From Geoalkalibacter subterraneus (lineage in GTDB: Bacteria > Desulfobacterota > Desulfuromonadia > Desulfuromonadales > Geoalkalibacteraceae): a stretch of 64,000 nt of DNA. The position numbers and the translations under genes were made by a program. Positions 8,671-15,235 of the stretch are shown in pieces (within the stretch, counting starts at the first letter, position 1; every line of letters begins with the position of its first letter). The stretch lies in the NCBI RefSeq assembly GCF_000827125.1, contig NZ_CP010311.1:1860001-1924000 (forward strand), read 5' to 3'. The notes under the pieces were generated by a model. That model made no database searches, had not been told where the DNA came from, and saw nothing but the letters and a program-made list of their open reading frames with translations.

Positions 8671-9990
8671 GTGAAAAATTTAAAGTCTTTTCTCAGAAAA
8701 CATTCCCTAATATCTGAATTCAGAAAGGTTATTCCTGAAGGATTGGAATGTTTTCTGGTCGGCGGGGCGGTGCGCGATCTGCTGCTCGAAAAGTCTCCCT
8801 GCGATTTCGATCTCATCACTCCCGGGGACCCGACCGACCTGGCGCAAGACTGGGCCAAGCATTGCGGAGGGCGCTGGTTCTGGCTCGATGAATCGCGCAG
8901 ACAGAGCCGGGTGGTTCTGCGCCGCGAAGACCGCCAGTGGTTTTTCGATTTCGCCCCCTATCGCGCGGCCAGCCTGGAGGCGGATCTGTCTGAGCGTGAC
9001 TTCACCATCAACGCCATGGCAGTCGCGCTTGCTCCTTCCTCTGAAGATCATGAATCCATCTATGATCCTTGTCATGGCCGCGAAGACCTTGCAAAGGGAA
9101 TTCTTCGTACCTGTTCCGCTGAATCCTTTCAACAGGATCCCTTGCGGGTGGTGCGCGCCGCGCGTTTTGCCTCCTGTCTAGGTTTGACGATGGATGCGGC
9201 TTCCGCAGATCTCGCCGCCGAATCTGCCCCAAAGCTACAAGCGATCGCACCGGAAAGAATCAAGACCGAACTTTTCACGCTTGTTTCATGCGAAAACCCC
9301 GTCACTGGGCTGCGCATTCTTGGCCGGGTCGGCGCGATAGAGGTCATTTTTCAGGCAAACATTGACAGCGTTCAGTGTGAGCAGGCGCTGGCCCGGGTTG
9401 AACATCTGGACCGCCATCTGGTTGAGCATAGCGCTTTGGCGAAGCAATCCCTGAGTGAAGCGGTTGAATCGGGTCTGACGCGCCAGGGGTTGCTGCGGCT
9501 TGCTGCGCTGCTCCAGAAATTGATCTCTGCGGATCAGGTCCCGCATCTCGCACGATCCCTGGCGTTCTCCATCGCCACCGGCATCCGTCTGCAGTCACTG
9601 CTGCGGTTGAATGCCGAGCAGTTCGGGAATGATCTGCTGACCAGAGTGGCCGGCACACCTCGTGCCTTGGCTCTCTGGGCATCTACGCTAGGCCGGGATG
9701 CGCGAGACGCGCTGTTGTGGATGCATTTTCGATGCAGCGATCATGCAGATATCCGGCATCGCCTTGAAGAGGTCTGGCACGCCTGGGACCATCTGGCAGA
9801 AGACAATCGAATTCTCCCGTTGCTTGACGGTCACCAGGTGAGCGAGATGCTGCCCGAAGGGAAGGGCAGAGAGGTGGGCGAGCTGCTTGACGCCCTTAAA
9901 CAGGCCGAGATCGAAGGCCGAATCGAAAACGCTGAAGATGCGCGAAATTTCTTGAAATTGCAGGTTCAAAAAGAGATTGACAAAGACTAG
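8671..9990 (+). CDS. cca: CCA tRNA nucleotidyltransferase / poly(A) polymerase family
   Basis: A class II nucleotidyltransferase of about 439 residues: FLVGGAVRDLLL, then the catalytic DFDLI aspartates, RDFTINAMAV, and QQDPLRVVRAARFA. These are the ordered head and neck motifs of enzymes that add or repair the 3' CCA of tRNA (or add poly(A)). The start is uncertain: the frame is open back to 8551 through the stem-loop, and GTG 8671 is chosen because homology begins shortly after it; ATG 8629 is an alternative. A tRNA gene follows 34 bp downstream. Confidence 0.8.
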   Translation: MKNLKSFLRKHSLISEFRKVIPEGLECFLVGGAVRDLLLEKSPCDFDLITPGDPTDLAQDWAKHCGGRWFWLDESRRQSRVVLRREDRQWFFDFAPYRAASLEADLSERDFTINAMAVALAPSSEDHESIYDPCHGREDLAKGILRTCSAESFQQDPLRVVRAARFASCLGLTMDAASADLAAESAPKLQAIAPERIKTELFTLVSCENPVTGLRILGRVGAIEVIFQANIDSVQCEQALARVEHLDRHLVEHSALAKQSLSEAVESGLTRQGLLRLAALLQKLISADQVPHLARSLAFSIATGIRLQSLLRLNAEQFGNDLLTRVAGTPRALALWASTLGRDARDALLWMHFRCSDHADIRHRLEEVWHAWDHLAEDNRILPLLDGHQVSEMLPEGKGREVGELLDALKQAEIEGRIENAEDARNFLKLQVQKEIDKD

Positions 9991-10024
9991 CCGCGTTCCT
10001 ATAATCCGGTTCCACGTCAACAAT

Positions 10025-10099
<75 letters not shown>

Positions 10100-10108
10100 A
10101 TACACAAA

Positions 10109-10144
10109 ACAAAGGGGTTAGGCTTTTCGGCCTGACCCCTTTGT
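10109..10144 (+). terminator. Rho-independent terminator after tRNA-Gly
   Basis: A 15-bp stem (ACAAAGGGGTTAGGC against GCCTGACCCCTTTGT, one G-T pair) with a TTTTCG loop, 10 nt after the tRNA. Confidence 0.85.
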
Positions 10145-10194
10145 TGTTCACGCTCAACAATTTTCAACCCACCCACTAATCCCCTCAGCAAAAA

Positions 10195-10220
10195 CGGACC
10201 TTGGCTAAGCGTTTAACAGG
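10195..10220. repeat. Island boundary motif, copy next to the tRNA
   Basis: CGGACCTTGGCTAAGCGTTT resembles the GTCGGACC-type boundary motif seen repeatedly between 12.4 and 16.7 kb, especially the copy at 13877 (CGGTCCTGCCCAAGCGTTT). It lies about 50 bp past the tRNA terminator and may mark the left end of the accessory array. Confidence 0.4.
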
Positions 10221-10280
10221 ATGCCTCCTGGTGTTGGACGGGATCATGTCGAAAGGATGGGCAAGTACGGGCTACTCGGC

Positions 10281-10322
10281 TTGACATTCAATCCTGCGGA
10301 GTATATATATTTAATATATATT
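10281..10322 (+). promoter_or_regulatory. vapBC promoter with overlapping AT palindrome
   Basis: TTGACA at 10281-10286, then 17 bp, then TATATA at 10304-10309. The -10 region lies inside a palindromic AT run (ATATATA-TTTA-ATATATAT, within 10302-10322), a likely operator for autoregulation by the VapB/VapC complex. The binding is inferred from how vapBC loci are generally controlled. Confidence 0.65.
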
Positions 10323-10341
10323 CACATTGGGGAGACCGATC

Positions 10342-10569
10342 ATGAAAAAAGCAAAAATTTTCCAGAATGGCCAAAGCCAGGCGGTTCGGTTACCTAAGGA
10401 GTTTCGCTTTAACGACAAAGAGGTTTATATAAAAAAAACCGGACATGTCGTCCACCTCATTCCGAAAACTGATTCATGGGATATCCTCTTTGACAGCCTG
10501 AAGAAGTTTTCCAAGGATTTTATGGCGGAGCGGGTCCAGCCTGAGCAAGACAGGCGGGAGAACTTCTGA
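10342..10569 (+). CDS. vapB: VapB-type antitoxin
   Basis: A 75-residue AbrB/SpoVT-type DNA-binding protein: KAKIFQNGQSQAVRLPKEFR is the swapped-hairpin motif of VapB. The acidic, charged C-terminal tail would wrap the toxin. ATG 10342 has a GGGGAG ribosome binding site. Its TGA overlaps the vapC ATG (TGATG), the usual coupling in vapBC operons. Expected to neutralise VapC and repress the operon. Confidence 0.88.
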   Translation: MKKAKIFQNGQSQAVRLPKEFRFNDKEVYIKKTGHVVHLIPKTDSWDILFDSLKKFSKDFMAERVQPEQDRRENF

Positions 10570-10967
10570 TGTTGATGCTGGATACCAATATTTGCATTTA
10601 CATCATCAAGCAGAGGCCGCCGGAAGTGCTCAAGCGATTCCTTGAGTATCAGGTCGGTGACATTGCCATCTCTACGATCACGCTGGCTGAATTGCGCTAT
10701 GGCGTTGCTAAAAGTCACTATCCAGACAAGAATACCCAAGCTCTCGATGATTTCATTCTTCCCTTGGAGATCCTTCCTTTCGATGAAGAAGCGACACGAT
10801 CCTATGGCGAAATCCGAGCCTCGCTGGAAAAAGCGGGGACGCCGATCGGATCCATGGACCTGCTGATTGCCGCCCATGCCGTTTCGCAGGGCGTGACTTT
10901 AGTGACAAACAACTCCAGGGAATTCGAGCGGGTTCCTGGACTGAAAGCTGTCAACTGGGCCGTTTAA
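10569..10967 (+). CDS. vapC: VapC-type PIN-domain toxin
   Basis: A 132-residue PIN-domain ribonuclease. MLDTNICIYIIK holds the first catalytic Asp, STITLAELRYG the conserved Glu, and GSMDLLIAAHA and LVTNNSREFERV the later acidic residues. VapC toxins cleave initiator tRNA or rRNA; the target here cannot be inferred. All four acidic positions appear intact, so it is probably active. Confidence 0.9.
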   Translation: MLMLDTNICIYIIKQRPPEVLKRFLEYQVGDIAISTITLAELRYGVAKSHYPDKNTQALDDFILPLEILPFDEEATRSYGEIRASLEKAGTPIGSMDLLIAAHAVSQGVTLVTNNSREFERVPGLKAVNWAV

Positions 10968-11146
10968 CTAGAGGATTGTAACAGAAATGAATGCTGATGC
11001 CCTGCTGTTGATATTTTATGTGTTGTTGAGTATTACGCCTCCCTATATCGATAAAGCAACATCTCTTTTCCGAATTATCTAAACGAACTAACCGCACGGG
11101 ACACTAGCGAATCCGGGAAATCCGCTTGATTTATCCTTCCCCAACT

Positions 11147-11197
11147 CTTATTTTATGAATTATGGTTTTCCTAAAATAAAGACGAATCTTATTTTAT
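11147..11197 (+). promoter_or_regulatory. Triple AT-rich operator-like element upstream of fic
   Basis: CTTATTTTAT occurs at 11147-11156 and again at 11188-11197, with its inverse CTAAAATAAAG at 11171-11181 between them. The last copy lies just before the ribosome binding site. The arrangement suggests binding of a dimeric regulator, possibly the Fic protein's own C-terminal helix-turn-helix. The preceding stretch 10968-11146 shows nothing convincing. Confidence 0.4.
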
Positions 11198-11213
11198 GTT
11201 GGAGGCAGGCAGG

Positions 11214-12383
11214 GTGAAGCGTGAACTTCAAGGCAGATACGTGCCCATATCGACGGTGGGTGAGAAGGCCCAGGCCTTTGTCCCCGCGCCACTGCCACCG
11301 CGGCCGCCCATTGACTGGACCCCGGAGCTCCGAAGCAAGTTCGATCAGGCACTGCTGGCACTCGGGCGGCTGGACAGCGTCTCGACCCTGCTGCCGGACA
11401 CCTCGCTGTTCCTCTACATGTACGTGCGAAAAGAAGCGGTGCTCTCCTCCATGATTGAGGGGACCCGGTCCTCGCTGTCAGATCTGCTGCTGTTCGAGCT
11501 GGATCAGGAGCCCGGCGTGCCTCTGGATGACGTGCGAGAGGTCAGCAACTATGTCGCCGCCCTCGACCATGGACTGCGTCGATTAGAAGAAGGGCTACCG
11601 TTGTCGCTACGGTTGTTGCGGGAGATCCACGACGTTTTACTGGCCAACGGCCGGGGCAGCGGTCAGACCCCGGGAGAGTTTCGCCGCAGCCAGAACTGGA
11701 TCGGTGGCACCCGACCGGGGAATGCGGCCTTTGTTCCGCCTCCAGCCGAAGAGGTTCTGGGGTGCATGGGTCAGCTTGAATTCTTCCTCCATGACCAGCC
11801 GGAGCCGACTCCGGTATTGCTCAAGGCGGCGTTGGCCCATGTACAGTTCGAGACGATCCACCCATTTCTGGATGGTAATGGCCGTCTGGGACGTCTGCTG
11901 ATCACGCTGCTGTTATGCGAGCAGAAGGTGCTGCGAGAACCGATGCTCTACCTCAGCCTCTACTTCAAGACACATCGCCAGTATTACTACGAGCTGCTCA
12001 ACAACGTGCGTATGACCGGCGACTGGGAAGCCTGGCTCGATTTTTTTGCCGAGGCGGTCATCGTAACGGCCTCCCAGGCAGTGGAAACGGCCCAGCAGCT
12101 TCTCGACTTGTCAAGCCAGGATCGTGACAAGATCAGTGGCCTTGGCCGAGCGGCGGCATCCACTCTGCAGGTCCATCGGGCACTCATGGAACATCCCATC
12201 GCCACCTCGGCCTCGCTGGTAAAAAAAACCGGCATCACCCCGGCAACGGTCAACCGTGCGCTCGCCCACCTGGAGCAGCTCGGCATCGTGAAGGAGCTGA
12301 CCGCCCAGAAGCGTAACCGTCTTTTCAGCTATGCAGGGTATATCGAGATCATGAGTCGCGGCACAGAGCTGCCGGACAGATAG
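11214..12383 (+). CDS. Fic family protein (class II, N-terminal inhibitory helix)
   Basis: A 389-residue protein. The catalytic loop HPFLDGNGRLGRLL matches HxFx(D/E)GNxRxxR, so AMP transfer from ATP (or related NMP transfer) is expected. The N-terminal half contains SSMIEGT, which fits the inhibitory (S/T)xxxE(G/N) helix of class II Fic proteins; that glutamate normally blocks ATP. The C-terminus (ASLVKKTGITPATVNRALAHLEQLGI) is a winged helix-turn-helix, so the protein may regulate its own gene. GTG 11214 is chosen for the GGAGG 8 bp upstream; ATG 11196 would overlap that site. The target protein is unknown. Confidence 0.88.
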   Translation: MKRELQGRYVPISTVGEKAQAFVPAPLPPRPPIDWTPELRSKFDQALLALGRLDSVSTLLPDTSLFLYMYVRKEAVLSSMIEGTRSSLSDLLLFELDQEPGVPLDDVREVSNYVAALDHGLRRLEEGLPLSLRLLREIHDVLLANGRGSGQTPGEFRRSQNWIGGTRPGNAAFVPPPAEEVLGCMGQLEFFLHDQPEPTPVLLKAALAHVQFETIHPFLDGNGRLGRLLITLLLCEQKVLREPMLYLSLYFKTHRQYYYELLNNVRMTGDWEAWLDFFAEAVIVTASQAVETAQQLLDLSSQDRDKISGLGRAAASTLQVHRALMEHPIATSASLVKKTGITPATVNRALAHLEQLGIVKELTAQKRNRLFSYAGYIEIMSRGTELPDR

Positions 12384-12663
12384 GCCAAATTTTGACAAAT
12401 CAATAATTGACAGCGACCAGGGCATGAGCTAGGTTAAGGTTAATTTAATTTTGTGGGTGACTTTCAGCAAAGGGGTCCCCCGGGGTCGGACCAAGGCAAC
12501 TCACCGATTTCTATAAACAATCATCCAAATAATGGGCATCATTTTGCGCTATAGGCCGATTTTAGGCGGTAAAATTGACCCCATTGAGTTTAGGGCGGGC
12601 CGACCCTGGTTTGGCCGCTCAGAAAAATCCACCTCTTGAAATCAAATCTACAGGAGACATTTC
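12384..12663. other. Non-coding stretch with boundary motifs
   Basis: No gene is supported. It contains one boundary motif (GTCGGACCAAGGCAACTCAC, near 12485) and, about 100 bp later, the reverse-orientation sequence GGGCCGACCC. The last 20 bp carry the ribosome binding site of the small membrane protein. Confidence 0.5.
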
Positions 12664-12852
12664 ATGGAAAACCGTCAGGAAGTTGTTGTCACCGACATCA
12701 AAATGCCTTTTATGTCGATGGTCGTATTTATGATCAAATGGGCGATTGCCTCGATTCCGGCTTTCATGCTTCTTTCGATTCTGTTTAGCATTTTTGCCAT
12801 GATCTTTGGCGGTTTTATGGGTGGTTTTCATCATATGGGGCGAGGGTTTTAA
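12664..12852 (+). CDS. Small Met-rich membrane protein
   Basis: A 62-residue protein with a good AGGAGA ribosome binding site. After a short charged N-terminus it is almost wholly hydrophobic, with one long or two short membrane segments (PFMSMVVFMIKWAIASIPAF and LSILFSIFAMIFGGFMGG), and ends in a Met/His-containing FHHMGRGF tail. I do not recognise a family. It sits alone between two boundary motifs like a single-gene cassette. A small membrane toxin is conceivable but unsupported. Confidence 0.55.
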   Translation: MENRQEVVVTDIKMPFMSMVVFMIKWAIASIPAFMLLSILFSIFAMIFGGFMGGFHHMGRGF

Positions 12853-12909
12853 AGCAATGCTCGATATCCCCCCGGATGCCCCCGCGGTCGGACCGAAATC
12901 GCCAGCTGT

Positions 12910-13022
12910 GTTCCGCAGGAGTGGTCAAAAAGACGGTGACTTGTCGGACTGCGGAAGACGCATCAACCGTTCACTTCGCCAGACACGGACAATGCTGATA
13001 CTTTGCGGGTCGCGGCGGTAAA
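12910..13022 (-). pseudogene. Duplicated 3' fragment of a RelE/ParE toxin gene
   Basis: This 113-bp segment is identical to 14056-14168. In the second copy it forms the C-terminal 30-odd codons of the relE-type gene (IYRRDPQSISIVRVWRSER and onward) plus 15 bp past its stop. Here it has no upstream toxin body or antitoxin, so it is a remnant of a second toxin unit. Confidence 0.8.
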
Positions 13023-13208
13023 TGTGAGCTAAGAGGGTCAGGCTTGACAAGTGGGCAATACGATAGTCCTCGAATGAATTCCGCGACACAATACCCATTT
13101 CCGTATGCGTATTACGATGAAATCGACCACCTGTTCCTAAGGCCGTCCACCCGTTCCGAGGTAAACAATCCAACACTCGGAGCACAGCGACACCGGGATA
13201 GTCCGGGC
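13023..13208. other. Non-coding stretch between toxin remnant and parDE-type operon
   Basis: No gene is supported. GGGTCAGGCTTGACAAGTGG (13037 onward) recurs in slightly changed form near 14758, so a second short repeat family is present in the island. Confidence 0.4.
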
Positions 13209-13239
13209 TTGCGTTCACCTACAAAACATTTTAGAATGT
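13209..13239 (+). promoter_or_regulatory. Promoter and operator of the parDE-type operon
   Basis: TTGCGT at 13209-13214, 17 bp, then TAGAAT at 13232-13237. The palindrome ACATT-TTAG-AATGT (13226-13239) covers the -10 box, consistent with antitoxin autoregulation. Confidence 0.5.
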
Positions 13240-13268
13240 ATTACAAATGCAACGCAAGGAGTCAGCGC

Positions 13269-13541
13269 ATGAAAACAGCCACATTGCCACCCCTTCGGGT
13301 TGACCCAGAACTGCGCCGTGAGGCCGAAAGTGTTTTGCAAAACGGTGAAACCTTGTCGAGTTTCATGGAAAAATCTCTACGTTCCAGTATAGAGCACCGA
13401 AAAATGCAGCAGGAGTTCATCGCCAGGGGCTTGGCTTCACGCGATGAAGCACGAAAAACCGGAGAGTATTTCGCGGCCAAGGATGTCCTGGATGAAATGA
13501 GCGACATGCTTGCCCAGGCCGAGGCTAAAGCCCGCAAGTGA
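13269..13541 (+). CDS. Antitoxin of a ParD / YlcI-YnfO-like type
   Basis: A 90-residue protein: LPPLRVDPELRREAESVLQ then GETLSSFMEKSLRSSI is a ribbon-helix-helix-like DNA-binding region, followed by EFIARGLASRDEARKTGEYF and a charged helical tail. This matches small antitoxins paired with RelE/ParE toxins. It overlaps the toxin start by 4 bp (GTGA). It should neutralise the toxin and repress the promoter at 13209. Confidence 0.8.
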   Translation: MKTATLPPLRVDPELRREAESVLQNGETLSSFMEKSLRSSIEHRKMQQEFIARGLASRDEARKTGEYFAAKDVLDEMSDMLAQAEAKARK

Positions 13542-13837
13542 GTTATAAAGTACGCTATACCAAGGCTGCCAGGGAAGATCTCCTGCGTCTCTATGATTTT
13601 CTCTTGGGAAAGGACCTTCAGGCCGCACGCAGAGCTCTTGAGGCCATTCGGAAGGGAATAGTTTTTCTGCAGGATTTTCCTTTCACCTGTCGCAAGGCGA
13701 CCCCTGAAAATCCTTTTTTACGGGAGATGATAATTTCTTTTGGTGCCGGTGGGTATGTCGTTCTCTTTGAGATCGAGGATGAAAAAACAGTGACCATCCT
13801 TGCCGTCCGTCATCAACGCGAAGAAGATTACCACTAA
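13538..13837 (+). CDS. RelE/ParE superfamily toxin
   Basis: A 99-residue toxin starting at GTG 13538 inside the antitoxin stop. VRYTKAAREDLLRLYDFL, an RALEAIRKGI helix, the FREMIISFGAGGYVVLFE strands (as LREMII then GGYVVLFE) and a final ILAVRHQREEDYH give the RelE/ParE fold. Lengths and order match ParE, which targets gyrase, but RelE-like mRNA cleavage cannot be excluded. Confidence 0.85.
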   Translation: MSYKVRYTKAAREDLLRLYDFLLGKDLQAARRALEAIRKGIVFLQDFPFTCRKATPENPFLREMIISFGAGGYVVLFEIEDEKTVTILAVRHQREEDYH

Positions 13838-13876
13838 TATTGATAGATCCGTCAGCGGCTTTCGCAGTGTCGCCGG

Positions 13877-13915
13877 GTCGGTCCTGCCCAAGCGTTTATA
13901 GTTAAATATACTGTT
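13877..13915. repeat. Island boundary motif after parDE
   Basis: GTCGGTCCTGCCCAAGCGTT lies 39 bp after the toxin stop. It matches the motif at 16615 (GTCGGACCTACCCAAGTGTT) in most positions and shares the following AT-rich segment. Confidence 0.55.
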
Positions 13916-13949
13916 CCCGTAATTGCTCAAATTTGCACGGAGAAACCGT

Positions 13950-14144
13950 ATGAAAGCATTTTCAGCCCTAATAATTGTCGGCTCATTGCTGATTTTGTTG
14001 AGCAGTTGCAGCAGTGTTCCTCCAACTGAACAGCTCGGTCTGCGCTCAAAGCTGAGTTCCGCAGGAGTGGTCAAAAAGACGGTGACTTGTCGGACTGCGG
14101 AAGACGCATCAACCGTTCACTTCGCCAGACACGGACAATGCTGA
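13950..14144 (+). pseudogene. Truncated lipoprotein gene fused into the relE 3' end
   Basis: A ribosome binding site (CGGAGA) and ATG 13950 start a clean lipoprotein signal peptide, MKAFSALIIVGSLLILLSSC, with the Cys 20 lipobox. The frame then crosses, at about 14056, into the repeated segment that is the antisense of the relE C-terminus and stops at 14144. The native body is therefore missing. It probably arose when the phd/relE unit was inserted. Confidence 0.6.
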
Positions 14145-14168
14145 TACTTTGCGGGTCGCGGCGGTAAA
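14056..14168. repeat. 113-bp perfect repeat (second copy, functional relE end)
   Basis: Identical to 12910-13022. It covers the relE C-terminal codons and 15 bp beyond the stop. The downstream part holds an inverted repeat TTCCGCAG...CTGCGGAA about 45 bp across that may fold as a 3' hairpin. Confidence 0.9.
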
Positions 14169-14394
14169 CGATTCGGTACGGGGGGTGAATCAGCTCTCGG
14201 AGCCTGGATTGGTTAAACTCAGGAACAACTCTACCTCTGTCTGGATGCGATGGTAGGTCTTCAATTAAGGCGATGATCTCGCGCACGAAACGATCTCCGA
14301 CCTCTGGAACCTGTTGCTCCAAATAATACTCGCGGATTTCTTCCAGATCCGTGACCGCTGATTCGGCAATTATAACTTGAAAAACCTTGGACAT
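14071..14394 (-). CDS. RelE/ParE superfamily toxin (phd-linked)
   Basis: A 107-residue toxin: FQVIIAESAVTDLEEIREYY, DRFVREIIALIEDL, the RVVPEFNQSRLRELIHPPYR strand pair, and IVYRRDPQSISIVRVWRSER. This is the plasmid-stabilisation RelE/ParE pattern. It starts 5 bp after its antitoxin and runs opposite to its neighbours, as autonomous toxin-antitoxin units often do in cassette arrays. Confidence 0.88.
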   Translation of the reverse strand: MSKVFQVIIAESAVTDLEEIREYYLEQQVPEVGDRFVREIIALIEDLPSHPDRGRVVPEFNQSRLRELIHPPYRIVYRRDPQSISIVRVWRSERLMRLPQSDKSPSF

Positions 14395-14399
14395 GGCAA

Positions 14400-14666
14400 T
14401 TACAGGCCCAACCGTTTTTTTGCCGTGTCAAGATCGACCTGCCGATCGTTGTCCAGATCGCTAAGACCATCGACAACTGCCCGCATAAAAGCCTTTTCTT
14501 CTTCTGCCAACTCGAAATCCTCAAGCGATTGCATAACGGCAACGCCTCGGCCACGGCTAGTCAATAGAATGGGCCGATGGGACTCCCTGGTCCGACGGAT
14601 AATCTTTCCAGGATTTACCTTTACATCTGCCAGTGGAACGATATCTTCTGAAAACTTGATGGCCAT
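14400..14666 (-). CDS. Phd/YefM family antitoxin
   Basis: An 88-residue antitoxin with FSEDIVPLADVKVNPGKII, RRTRESHRPILLTSRGRGVA and VMQSLEDFELAEEE, the N-terminal Phd/YefM DNA-binding fold with the usual acidic toxin-binding tail. The ribosome binding site AAGGAGG is 8 bp from ATG 14666. Confidence 0.9.
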   Translation of the reverse strand: MAIKFSEDIVPLADVKVNPGKIIRRTRESHRPILLTSRGRGVAVMQSLEDFELAEEEKAFMRAVVDGLSDLDNDRQVDLDTAKKRLGL

Positions 14667-14684
14667 GAGTACACCTCCTTTTGA

Positions 14685-14717
14685 CTATTTAATAGCACCT
14701 AAATAAAGGACCGTCAA
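14685..14717 (-). promoter_or_regulatory. phd/relE promoter with palindromic operator
   Basis: Read on the minus strand: TTGACG (14717-14712), 17 bp, TATTAA (14694-14689). The perfect palindrome CTATTTAATAG at 14685-14695 covers the -10 box, as expected for repression by the antitoxin complex. Confidence 0.7.
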
Positions 14718-15175
14718 GAGCACCCTACAATGCTCAAAAAGTGTAACAGACCTTAGAGTCATGCTTGACAAATGGGCAATACGGCAGCCCTGGAGGTCGG
14801 ACCAAGCCAACCAATCGTCATAATTGTCAATCTGGGATATCTCTGACCAGTTGACAGTTAGCTCGGACCAACCCAACTGTCTGAATACACAGGGGAAAAT
14901 TCCAATTCAATCCCGGTCTTTGGCCTTCAAAGGGCCATTATGGCTACAAAATGACAGAAGGCGGGGGTGGGGGTGGATCGGGAATATGGACCGATGGAGC
15001 GGATCTTCGCGAACCTTATCGATCTTTCCTGACAATGATCCTGGTTGACCTGCTGTCGGATTTGCAGGACATGAAACGACCGGTCACCGTATCGCGCCTA
15101 ATCATTTTGGAGACATAATGCCCATTTCCCGGTTGAGACTTATGACAATTCTTGCATCCATAGCTGGCCGGCGCC
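14718..15175. other. Non-coding stretch with several island repeats
   Basis: No gene is supported. It holds the second copy of the GTCATGCTTGACAAATGGGC repeat (14758), a GTCGGACCAAGCCAACC motif (about 14796), and the structured repeat at 14863. A 21-codon frame with a GGAG site (ATG 15119) could be a leader peptide but has no other support. Confidence 0.45.
14863..14956. repeat. About 95-bp structured island repeat, copy 1
   Basis: It aligns along its length with 16616-16710, with roughly 70% identity by eye. It starts TCGGACCAACCCAACTGTCT and ends CTACAAAATGACA. A small hairpin near its end (GGCC-ATTAT-GGC) is kept in the other copy with changed bases (GCCC-ATTT-GGGC). Confidence 0.65.
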
Positions 15176-15204
15176 TTGACTAACCGGTATGCCGGTGGTA
15201 AATT
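15176..15204 (+). promoter_or_regulatory. Promoter of the AAA/DUF4143 ATPase with operator
   Basis: TTGACT at 15176-15181, 17 bp, TAAATT at 15199-15204. The spacer contains the palindrome ACCGG-TATG-CCGGT (15183-15196), placed to block polymerase. A second AT-rich element (TTAATCGGTTAA) follows just before the gene. Confidence 0.6.
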
Positions 15205-15235
15205 CCATAAAAACCTCTGTTAATCGGTTAAAAAA

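Noticed and set aside
10987-11082. 31-codon hydrophobic frame between vapC and fic
   Set aside because: Poor ribosome binding site and no recognisable family; could be chance in AT-rich DNA.
15119-15181. About 21-codon frame with a GGAG site before the AAA ATPase
   Set aside because: It overlaps the predicted -35 box of that gene and has no further support.
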